A DNA stretch of 64,000 nucleotides. Source: Massilia agri (lineage in GTDB: Bacteria; Pseudomonadota; Gammaproteobacteria; Burkholderiales; Burkholderiaceae_D). Below the pieces are notes generated by a model. The model saw nothing but the letters and a program-made list of their open reading frames with translations, was not told the DNA's origin and searched no databases. The stretch is from positions 1-64,000 of the forward strand of contig NZ_JANUHA010000013.1 of assembly GCF_024753255.1 (NCBI RefSeq), in the 5' to 3' direction. Below, piece after piece: positions 37,721 through 44,491 of the stretch; within the stretch, counting starts at the first letter, position 1, and each line of letters begins with the position of its first letter. The translations under genes and the position numbers were made by a program.

Positions 37721-38068
37721 CAGCTAGACGGCTTTCATCTCGAAGGCGGTTGGGAGCAGATCGTTTTCAATATCGAACGCGGAGACGTGCGCCACGACAG
37801 CGTTATCTATTATCCGATCAAAGCGAACGGGAGTCTCGGCAAACCTATCTCGCAGAACCAGGTAAATGCGATGACGGCGGGCATGAATGAGAACCAGAAA
37901 ACCCTCTTTTTTGAAGAATACTTGGGGGTGCGCGAAAAGATCAACCACCCGAACATCAGCGGCCCATTTGAGACCGGATGGGGCTATGATGATTTCGATG
38001 GTGCAGGCCTTTACAGCAAGATCGGCCTGCCAGCCTTACCCGGACAAACGAAAACGATCAATCCGTAA
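37721..38068 (+). pseudogene. 3' fragment of a gene truncated by the IS element
   Basis: An open reading continues directly from the right IS end: QLDGFHLEGGWEQIVFNIER, through VIYYPIKANGSLGKP and ISGPFETGWGYDDFDGAGLY, to a stop one base before the next start. It has no start of its own apart from internal ATGs. The family is not recognised. Because the following gene looks like an immunity protein and is coupled to it (TAAATG), this could be the C-terminal end of its lost effector, or an effector-associated protein. Confidence 0.5.
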
Positions 38069-39175
38069 ATGAAGACGTCTATTCAACCCGCCATTCTCTC
38101 ACCTTGGCAAGCCGCGCAAGCGGCAATGCTCTATCACTACGCATCGATCGAACGACTCAGACAGCTTCATCTAATAATTACACAACTCATCAACGGCGTT
38201 GTCGATCCTCTGCTGGATCTTGCGAAACAACAGGGTCGTGACCGACATCTTGTGGACGAACGCTGGGGTAACCGTAATACCAGTGAGAACTGGGCAAATA
38301 ACGCTTGGCCTTTTTTAAAAGATCTGCAAAAAGGCCTTGCTGGCAACATTGCCCTGCGGTCACAAGGTGAGTATCGTGAAACCGGCACTGATCACTACTT
38401 GCGAGGTGCTGATCAGTTCTCCATGATGTGGGCAAGCGACGAGGAAGCAGCACGTTTTGAAGCTGCAGCAAATTTAATCAGTCGTTATGCTGGATTGATC
38501 GACGACACCCTTGCTCATCCGCAGAATCGGTGGGACGACTATGCACTGATGTATTACTTTCCAGATTTCGTTTCCGAAAATCCTACGCGTCCAATGTTTA
38601 AAGTGAGAATGGATATCGTAAGTGAAACAGGTGAAATGCCGCCACAAGCAGGAGTCTACGTTTCCGCTGATGATCCGTTTGCGGCTTTGCAGTTTGCATG
38701 GCCTGGCCCGAAAGGTTGTCCATTGCGCTACGCAAACACCTTTAATTCCTTAGGACTGGCTGCCCTGCGTCAAGTTGGACGTAGCAGACTCTGGGTTGAT
38801 GAAGCGAGAATGTTTGATTTTGCAACGAGGTCGGAATTCGCAAACGAGTTAAGGCCGCGGCTCGAAGTGCTCGGCACGGTATATCCGACAATTGCTCCGT
38901 CAGCCGTCGCTCGTGCCGCGTTCGAGCAGAAGCCTTCGAAGTGGTACTTTGTCGAGCAGTTGGATGAGCCACGGGTCGCGACGAAGCTCGAATGGAACGA
39001 CAGTGATGACGACAAGGATGCCGTCCGACCAGCCGCTGGGGAGATCGCCTCCGTCAGTGGTTATTACTATTCTCCATCACGCCAGAACTCGAGACGCTTC
39101 ATTGCTGCAGGCGAGGTCGCACCAGATTTTGGCAACGATTATGGAACAACAATCTGGCAACTCGAGAAAAGGTGA
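38069..39175 (+). CDS. Imm71/Imm72-like immunity protein, orphaned
   Basis: This 368-residue cytoplasmic protein is helical in its first half. It ends with the pattern GYYYSPSRQNSRRFIAAGEV followed by DYGTTIWQLE, which resembles the end of Imm71/Imm72-type immunity proteins next to T6SS effectors in Burkholderiales (GxWxxP, RRYFxxGE, DYGxTxWQW). This family call is from memory of the pattern. Its ATG follows the stop of the truncated upstream gene immediately, as in toxin-immunity pairs. The cognate effector seems to have been lost with the IS event. GC content is lower than the T6SS core. Confidence 0.6.
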   Translation: MKTSIQPAILSPWQAAQAAMLYHYASIERLRQLHLIITQLINGVVDPLLDLAKQQGRDRHLVDERWGNRNTSENWANNAWPFLKDLQKGLAGNIALRSQGEYRETGTDHYLRGADQFSMMWASDEEAARFEAAANLISRYAGLIDDTLAHPQNRWDDYALMYYFPDFVSENPTRPMFKVRMDIVSETGEMPPQAGVYVSADDPFAALQFAWPGPKGCPLRYANTFNSLGLAALRQVGRSRLWVDEARMFDFATRSEFANELRPRLEVLGTVYPTIAPSAVARAAFEQKPSKWYFVEQLDEPRVATKLEWNDSDDDKDAVRPAAGEIASVSGYYYSPSRQNSRRFIAAGEVAPDFGNDYGTTIWQLEKR

Positions 39176-39285
39176 CACGTCACTCTATGGAATGGGGCGG
39201 ATTGTGGTGATAGCTGCTATTTCACCTTTCCTCCTCTGCTTGGACTGGAGCCAAAGACTACCGAGATTCTCTTCTGGGAGCTTAT

Positions 39286-39669
39286 ATGAAATATTTGAAA
39301 GCCCTACTTCTGTTGGCAGTCTTACCTGTCATTAGCCATGCCGGCACGCTTTCCTCAGCCAGAGACACTCTCACGAATTGGGGACTTGCTTATTGCATTA
39401 ACGCTGTCAGCAATGATAAGGTGATCAATATTGAAGCCCAGTACACTATGGGAGCATACTTTCAGCGAGGTGCACATGATAGTGAAGAAGCGTACGATAA
39501 AGTGCGGAAGTATTTTTCTCGCCAGCTTCCCAGTAAGCACCTCGTCGACAGGGATACCGGTAAAGTCAGGCCATTTGTTACCTGTATGGAGCTTCTACAG
39601 ACTGCAGAGTTCAAACGACTCATCATCAAACAAGATAAGCACGTTCATCCTGATCAAGATGAGAAATAG
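39286..39669 (+). CDS. Tai4-like periplasmic amidase immunity protein
   Basis: This 127-residue protein has a signal peptide (about 1-19, cleaved after SHA) and a small helical domain with cysteines C37 (WGLAYC) and C100 (VTCMELL) placed as in the disulfide-linked Tai4/Rap family. YFQRGAHDSEEAYDKVRKYF also fits the family. Tai4 proteins inhibit Tae4 peptidoglycan amidases injected by rival T6SS. No tae4 gene is nearby, so it is an orphan immunity gene. GGGAGC precedes the ATG. Confidence 0.65.
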   Translation: MKYLKALLLLAVLPVISHAGTLSSARDTLTNWGLAYCINAVSNDKVINIEAQYTMGAYFQRGAHDSEEAYDKVRKYFSRQLPSKHLVDRDTGKVRPFVTCMELLQTAEFKRLIIKQDKHVHPDQDEK

Positions 39670-39813
39670 CATCTCGAAAATGCGCTCGAAGGGAAACCGA
39701 CGATTCCCTGCATCGTCCGGATGACGATCTACCTTTCACAGCCCTACTACACAAACCCGATGCATGTGCCAGTCCAACAAATCCTGGCTGCTATGCCGAC
39801 GGAGCCAAGGTAA
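39670..39813 (+). pseudogene. Possible C-terminal remnant of an unknown gene
   Basis: Directly after the Tai4-like stop, the same frame stays open for 47 codons (LENALEGKPTIPCIVRMTIY then LSQPYYTNPMHVPVQQILAA) to TAA at 39811. The text is protein-like with sensible codon use, but there is no upstream start. It resembles the tail of a deleted gene. I do not recognise the family. Confidence 0.35.
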
Positions 39814-39874
39814 ACTACAGGTCGCGCTTTGCTGATATGCGCGGCCCCCTTCGATATCATCAACAGGGAACTTC

Positions 39875-40492
39875 ATGACGCGCTTTTTCTTACGCGGCTT
39901 TCCTCATTCAGTGCTTGCGGCTTGCATCCTCGGCGGCCTCTTTCTAGGCCGCACCGAATCAGCGATCGCCGCGAGCGATGCCGTCGTGCGGACGACGCAG
40001 CAAGGTATGCATTCCTGGAAAACGGCAGCGGGCAGGCTGTTCATGGTGGCTGGAACTTACCAGGACACGACCGCTTACCGGCGCAGCGTCTCGTTTTGCT
40101 TCCAGGAGAATGATCAAGGCGATTGGCTGCAGGTGCCCATAGTCGAAAGCAAGGTCGACCTGACGAACGAATGGACCACCGCCTCCCTCGGCGAAACGAC
40201 CCTGCGGGATGCGGCGGTTGTCCCACTCGGAAAAGACGTCTATCTCATCATCGCCAACCGCCACACCGACAGTCCGACGATTGTTGTAAAACGCTACAGG
40301 TTGTCGGCGGCTGGAAACGATTATCCGGACGGACCCGCGATGCTTTTTGTCCCAGTATCGACCGCGACTTATCAGGTCGCGAAGCTGAAGTCCGTTGAAG
40401 CTGTCCTCGACCGGGAGCTTGCAGCACCAAGTTTGTCCTCGGCTGCCAATCGCGCAATGCCGCGCCAGCGAGAACCGAAGGACAGACAATGA
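39875..40492 (+). CDS. Exported protein of unknown function, intact paralogue of the pseudogene at 36065
   Basis: This 205-residue protein has a signal peptide (about 1-33, cleaved near ESAIAA) and a beta-rich mature domain with QQGMHSWKTAAGRLFMVAGT, TYQDTTAYRRSVSF and VYLIIANRHTDSPTIVVKRY. It shares four separate motifs with the broken copy 3.8 kb upstream. AGGGAACTTC precedes the ATG. Both copies sit among exported immunity-like proteins, so a periplasmic immunity role is plausible but unproven. Confidence 0.65.
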   Translation: MTRFFLRGFPHSVLAACILGGLFLGRTESAIAASDAVVRTTQQGMHSWKTAAGRLFMVAGTYQDTTAYRRSVSFCFQENDQGDWLQVPIVESKVDLTNEWTTASLGETTLRDAAVVPLGKDVYLIIANRHTDSPTIVVKRYRLSAAGNDYPDGPAMLFVPVSTATYQVAKLKSVEAVLDRELAAPSLSSAANRAMPRQREPKDRQ

Positions 40493-40510
40493 CTGACGAG
40501 GTGTCCTGAC

Positions 40511-41014
40511 ATGCTCCTTGCAATGCAAAGAATCGTTTTGACCTTGTCACTCTTGTCGAGCGTCTTTCTGCTGGGGTGTACAGTTGAGGAATCGAAGAAA
40601 AACGTATCTTCCAACACCGATGAGTTGCGGAAAATTGTGGAGATGCCGTTTTCGGTGCAATCCGTTCGCTGGGAAGTTTTCGGTATCCCGGAATACCACG
40701 ACGGCGTCCCCGGACCGACCGATTTCATTACGCTGGTTGCTGAACTCGAGCACGTCGATAAAGAATCGCTTGGCCACCGCTTGGAGGAACAAGGCGAGGA
40801 GTTTATTGTACCGGGCGCTGCGAGGCCTTGGCTCGATCACTCCTTCCACGCCCTGCTCCGGAACAACGAGAACAGCATGCTGGCGCTGCCTGGCACCCAC
40901 AACTGTCACCGCCACACATCACGGTTGAAGAAGACCTCGAAGCCGGTAAAAGGCTTCATTTGCGGCGACGCCGATCGTGCTCTAGTCTATCTGACCTTGT
41001 CTGCCGCAAACTGA
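40511..41014 (+). CDS. Small lipoprotein of unknown function, immunity candidate
   Basis: This 167-residue protein has a lipoprotein signal with lipobox VFLLGC (Cys at about residue 23; an alternative ATG lies four codons further in). The mature part is mixed, with RWEVFGIPEYHDGVPGPTDF, and two later Cys residues that may pair (HNCHRH, FICGDAD). No family is recognised. It follows the exported paralogue by 18 bases, suggesting a two-gene unit, and is the last intact gene of the T6SS cargo island. Confidence 0.6.
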   Translation: MLLAMQRIVLTLSLLSSVFLLGCTVEESKKNVSSNTDELRKIVEMPFSVQSVRWEVFGIPEYHDGVPGPTDFITLVAELEHVDKESLGHRLEEQGEEFIVPGAARPWLDHSFHALLRNNENSMLALPGTHNCHRHTSRLKKTSKPVKGFICGDADRALVYLTLSAAN

Positions 41015-41168
41015 ACCGAGGAATTTGGCGGCGAGTTCAAACGCGATAGGCCCTGCGGAAGCCGCGCAATGCTGGCTTCAAGCGGCATGATCTTGAACCA
41101 GGCTTACATCGACGACCGCCGTTGATCCGTTCACTGGGCGACGTCGACACTCACCTGCTGGTAGCGCG
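41015..41168. other. Junction between T6SS cargo island and pectin locus
   Basis: No complete gene is visible in these 154 bases. They separate the last island lipoprotein (plus) from the truncated exported reading frame of the pectin operon (minus) and probably contain the recombination joint. I see no att-like repeat. Confidence 0.35.
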
Positions 41169-41285
41169 TCAGGCGCGGCGTGCCATGACGCGCGGCTTGT
41201 CCGCGGCTTGCGCCGCACACAGCGCGCTGAAAGACGCGAGCGCCGTCAGCACGAGAGCGCGCAGGGAATGCTGGAACGTGGGCAT
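41169..41285 (-). pseudogene. Truncated exported protein gene at the end of the pectin operon
   Basis: Right after the pectate lyase stop, GAGGAGGCTCTCC gives a strong ribosome-binding site before ATG at 41285. The 38 codons encode a good signal peptide (MPTFQHSLRALVLTALASFS, cleaved near AQA) and then stop at 41169. The neighbouring frame continues for only a few more sensible codons (LTRYQQVSVDVAQ). This looks like the 5' end of a real downstream gene whose body was removed at the island boundary. Confidence 0.55.
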
Positions 41286-41296
41286 GGAGAGCCTCC

Positions 41297-44200
41297 TCAT
41301 TTGGCCGGCGCCGGCGCTTGCGCCCTGCGCAGCCGCGCGGCGAAATCATACAAGAAGGCTTCACGCCAGCGGCTGACGGTCCTGGCACCCTGGTTCGGAC
41401 CCTCGGCTGTGCGCGGCTCGGGGTCGTCGGTCCACCAGTTGGGGTAGCGGCTGGAGGGCTGTTGCGCGCGTTCCGGCGCGGGGTCGGTCGACGTGAAGCC
41501 GCCCACCTGCCCGTCCAGGCCCGGATGGTTGCTGGCGATGCGGTAGGTCCAGGTCTTGGCTTCCTTGGGCGAGAACAGGAACTGCCAGGAGCCGTCCGGC
41601 TGCGGGAAGCAGGGGAACTCCTGCTTGTCGACGACCAGCGTGGCGCGCGGTGCGGCGGGCGCCTTGCCTGCGGGTCGGTAGCGCAACTCCATGATGGCGA
41701 AGGTTTCGACATTGGTGCCAGCAGGCGGCGCGCCGTCGAACACCAGACGCGGCCTGCCCCATGCGCGCACGAACTGGCCGCCCCAATTCGCGATCCGTGG
41801 ATCCTCCGGGTTCGGACCAAACAGATAGGTCAGCGACGGTGTGTCGCCCATCTTGATCTTCGGCGCGATACCGGCGAAGTAGTCGCCGAGCGCACCCGCG
41901 CCCTTGACGTGGCGTTCCACGAAGGCCGCGTTGCCGAGGTCACCGGACTGGTCGCCGCCGGCGAACCAGCCCCGATAGGTCGAGTTGTTCTCGATGACCC
42001 AGAGATCCGGATGCTCGCGCGCCAGGTAGTCGTAGGCGGCGTTCGACCACTTCTTGTTCGGCCCGCCGATCATGTAAACGCGTAGTTTCGGCTTGATGTC
42101 CGGGGCGTCGTGAAGGGCTTGCGCCAGGTCCTCGAAGCCGCCCCACAGCAGCACCCACAGCGGCCGCGCATCCTTGATCCGCGCGCGCTCGATGATCCAG
42201 TTCGAGCCTTCGGTCGCCTTCGTCCAGCCCGGCGGCGGGGCGAGGTCGGAACCGCCCTGTTTGGAGATGCCGCGCAGGTAGGCGGGCGTCGGGTAAGCCG
42301 GGGACCAGGTCTTCAACTTCGGATAATCCTTCTCGTAGGCGTCGATGATCGCGAGCAGGTGGCGCTTGCGGTCGCGCCCTTCGCCCCAGGGCGAGGCGAG
42401 CAGGCCTTCGAGTTCGACCATGTCCGCGTAGAGCAGCAGGTGGACCAGGGACTGGAAGTCGTCGAAGTCGGTGCCGCCGATGTCGGTGGAAACGATCACG
42501 CGCGGCTTCGCATCGGCGGACAGCGCCGGAACGGCTGCTTGCAGCGCCTTCAGCACGATGGGCGCGACGATCTCCGCTCCTCGCGCATTCAGGTGGGTCA
42601 GGTCGGGGCCTTTGGCATCCGGCTTGGGCGGCGGCCCCAGGGTGACGGCCTGCGCCTCGCCCAGGCCGGCGAAGGCGGCCATCGTGGCGGCATGCACATT
42701 GACGACCGCGAGGCCCTGCCCGGCCGCCGCAAGGCGCGTCGCGGCGGCCCAGGGCGCGAGGGTATCGACCAGCTTGCCGGATTCGAAGGTGCGGCGCGCC
42801 AGCGGCGTGGCGAGAATGGGCAGCGCGCCGGCGGCCCGGGCCTCGCTGGCGTAGCGGCCCATGTTTGCGGGGAACTCGGTCTTCAGGTCAGTCGAGCGTC
42901 CGGGCTTGCCCGGCTGGTCGTTGTGGCCGAAGCCGATCATGACCCAGGTCTGGCTGTAGCGGCGATTGTCCTCGAACAGCCTGCGCACGGTGTCCCAGTA
43001 GCCTTTGGCGCGGTAGCTGCTGGTACTGCGGCCGGCACGGCCCTGGTTGACGCAGACGACGGCGGGCGCGAGGCGCCGGCACAGGGCATCGCCATAACCG
43101 CCGTTCGGGGCCATGGTGGAGTCGCCCACCAGGATGAGGCGTGCCTGTTTCGCTCCCGCGGACCAGGTGGCATGCTGCGCGATCGCTTTCGCCGGCGTGG
43201 TGCCGAACCAGGCATAGCCGTTGCGGCGCTCCGCCTGCAGTTCGTTGACGTCATCATGGATGGTGCCGTCGCGGTCGCCGAACACCGGTTTCAAGGTGCG
43301 CGCGTCGTAGTAGCGCGCCCAGAGTTCGGGAGCGCCCGGCGCCGGCAGCAGTTTCCTGCCTTCCGGCGTCATCTTCCACGCCACGTCGCGCAGCGCCGCC
43401 GCGCGCAGCCAGGCCACGCCGCCGTCCACGGAAGCGCGCACCTCCGGCGAGGGATCGGGCAGGCGCATCAGGAACTGCAGCACCGCTGCAGTTTCAAGGC
43501 TGGCGAGGGCGGCCGGCTCGAACTTGCGCGCGCCGGCCAACGCCAGCGTCAAGGCGTCGTACTGCTGTCCCCAACCGCTCAAGGACGCGCCGCTTCTCTG
43601 CTGCGTCGCCAGGAACAGCGCGACGGCCTGCTCCACCGCGGCACGCGTCTCCCGCAGCTGTGCAGCCGGCACGAAGGCGAAGTCACCCTGCCCTTCCATG
43701 ACGTCAGCCAGCAGCGTCACCACGCGCACCATGGCGTTGTCGTTCAGGGTCACGGCATCGTGGTAGCCGCCTTGCAGCGGATAGACCTGCGGGAAGCCGC
43801 CGTTCGGGTATTGCGCGTTCAGGACGTAGCGCAGGCCCTTCAGGAAGGCGGCGCGGTAGGGTTCGCCCTGCGCGCCCGGCAGTTGCGCCTGGACGCGCGC
43901 GAGGAAGCGCAGCTCGTTGGTGGTGGCGCCGTTGTCGAAGGTGCCGACATAGCTCCAGGAAGCCTTGCGCTGCCCGGCATCGAGGGGCACCCAGGGTTCG
44001 CCTGGCCGGCGCGGCGGGCCGGACCTGTCGATGTTCTTGCCCCAGCCGCCCGCTGGGGTCTGGAAGCTGAGGATGTTGCCTGCTATGTGCAGCGCCTCCG
44101 GCTTGCCGTACCAGGCGGCCGCCTGGCGCAGCGGCATGCCGCCGTCCTGTGGACCGCCGTGCGGGCGCGGCGTGGTGTCAAGCGGCCCTTCCGCTTGCAG

Positions 44201-44398
44201 CGCCGCCTTGTCCGCGGCCATCAGTTGGCGTGAGCGCGCCAGGTAGTCGCGCCATGGTCCCTGTTGTGCGGGCGGCAGAGCGGCGATCCGGGTCTCGCTC
44301 AAGGGCTGGGCCGGAGTCATGGTCGACAGTGTGGCCGCCTGGCTGAGGATGGGCGGGGCCAGGCACAGGATGGCCAGGAGAGGCAGGAGGATGCGCAT
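41297..44398 (-). CDS. Exported fused pectin enzyme: PL10 pectate lyase, SGNH acetylesterase and DUF1593 domains
   Basis: The ATG at 44398 gives a clean signal peptide; a longer upstream reading would cross a terminator. The 1033-residue protein has three parts. A PL10 pectate lyase (about 85-410) shows [25 protein letters not shown] and [11 protein letters not shown]. An SGNH esterase of the rhamnogalacturonan-acetylesterase type (about 420-625) has [13 protein letters not shown] (Ser427), GFGHND and a DLTHLN Asp-His pair. A DUF1593 nucleoside-hydrolase-like domain (about 632-900) has [15 protein letters not shown], followed by a beta-sandwich end. It probably deacetylates and cleaves pectin in the periplasm or outside. 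Confidence 0.85.
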   Translation of the reverse strand: MRILLPLLAILCLAPPILSQAATLSTMTPAQPLSETRIAALPPAQQGPWRDYLARSRQLMAADKAALQAEGPLDTTPRPHGGPQDGGMPLRQAAAWYGKPEALHIAGNILSFQTPAGGWGKNIDRSGPPRRPGEPWVPLDAGQRKASWSYVGTFDNGATTNELRFLARVQAQLPGAQGEPYRAAFLKGLRYVLNAQYPNGGFPQVYPLQGGYHDAVTLNDNAMVRVVTLLADVMEGQGDFAFVPAAQLRETRAAVEQAVALFLATQQRSGASLSGWGQQYDALTLALAGARKFEPAALASLETAAVLQFLMRLPDPSPEVRASVDGGVAWLRAAALRDVAWKMTPEGRKLLPAPGAPELWARYYDARTLKPVFGDRDGTIHDDVNELQAERRNGYAWFGTTPAKAIAQHATWSAGAKQARLILVGDSTMAPNGGYGDALCRRLAPAVVCVNQGRAGRSTSSYRAKGYWDTVRRLFEDNRRYSQTWVMIGFGHNDQPGKPGRSTDLKTEFPANMGRYASEARAAGALPILATPLARRTFESGKLVDTLAPWAAATRLAAAGQGLAVVNVHAATMAAFAGLGEAQAVTLGPPPKPDAKGPDLTHLNARGAEIVAPIVLKALQAAVPALSADAKPRVIVSTDIGGTDFDDFQSLVHLLLYADMVELEGLLASPWGEGRDRKRHLLAIIDAYEKDYPKLKTWSPAYPTPAYLRGISKQGGSDLAPPPGWTKATEGSNWIIERARIKDARPLWVLLWGGFEDLAQALHDAPDIKPKLRVYMIGGPNKKWSNAAYDYLAREHPDLWVIENNSTYRGWFAGGDQSGDLGNAAFVERHVKGAGALGDYFAGIAPKIKMGDTPSLTYLFGPNPEDPRIANWGGQFVRAWGRPRLVFDGAPPAGTNVETFAIMELRYRPAGKAPAAPRATLVVDKQEFPCFPQPDGSWQFLFSPKEAKTWTYRIASNHPGLDGQVGGFTSTDPAPERAQQPSSRYPNWWTDDPEPRTAEGPNQGARTVSRWREAFLYDFAARLRRAQAPAPAK

Positions 44399-44410
44399 GA
44401 TCGGTACGTC

Positions 44411-44442
44411 AAAATAAAAACGGGTCCCCGGACGGGGACCCG
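44411..44442 (-). terminator. Rho-independent terminator between the receptor and the pectin lyase
   Basis: Read on the minus strand, a perfect 10-bp stem CGGGTCCCCG / CGGGGACCCG with a two-base loop is followed by TTTTTATTTT. It lies between the TonB receptor stop and the lyase start, and so would limit readthrough into the enzyme gene. Confidence 0.88.
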
Positions 44443-44447
44443 GCAGC

Positions 44448-44468
44448 GGGCGGCGCAGAGCGCCGCCC
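44448..44468 (-). repeat. Second perfect hairpin upstream of the terminator
   Basis: A 9-bp stem GGGCGGCGC / GCGCCGCCC with a three-base loop sits just before the terminator. It could protect the 3' end of receptor mRNA or act as a tandem terminator. Confidence 0.7.
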
Positions 44469-44491
44469 TCCAGGAGACGGCAGGACACCGC

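Noticed and set aside
44399-44488. Upstream start for the pectin fusion protein at 44488
   Set aside because: It would translate through the terminator hairpins and put 30 residues before a clear signal peptide.
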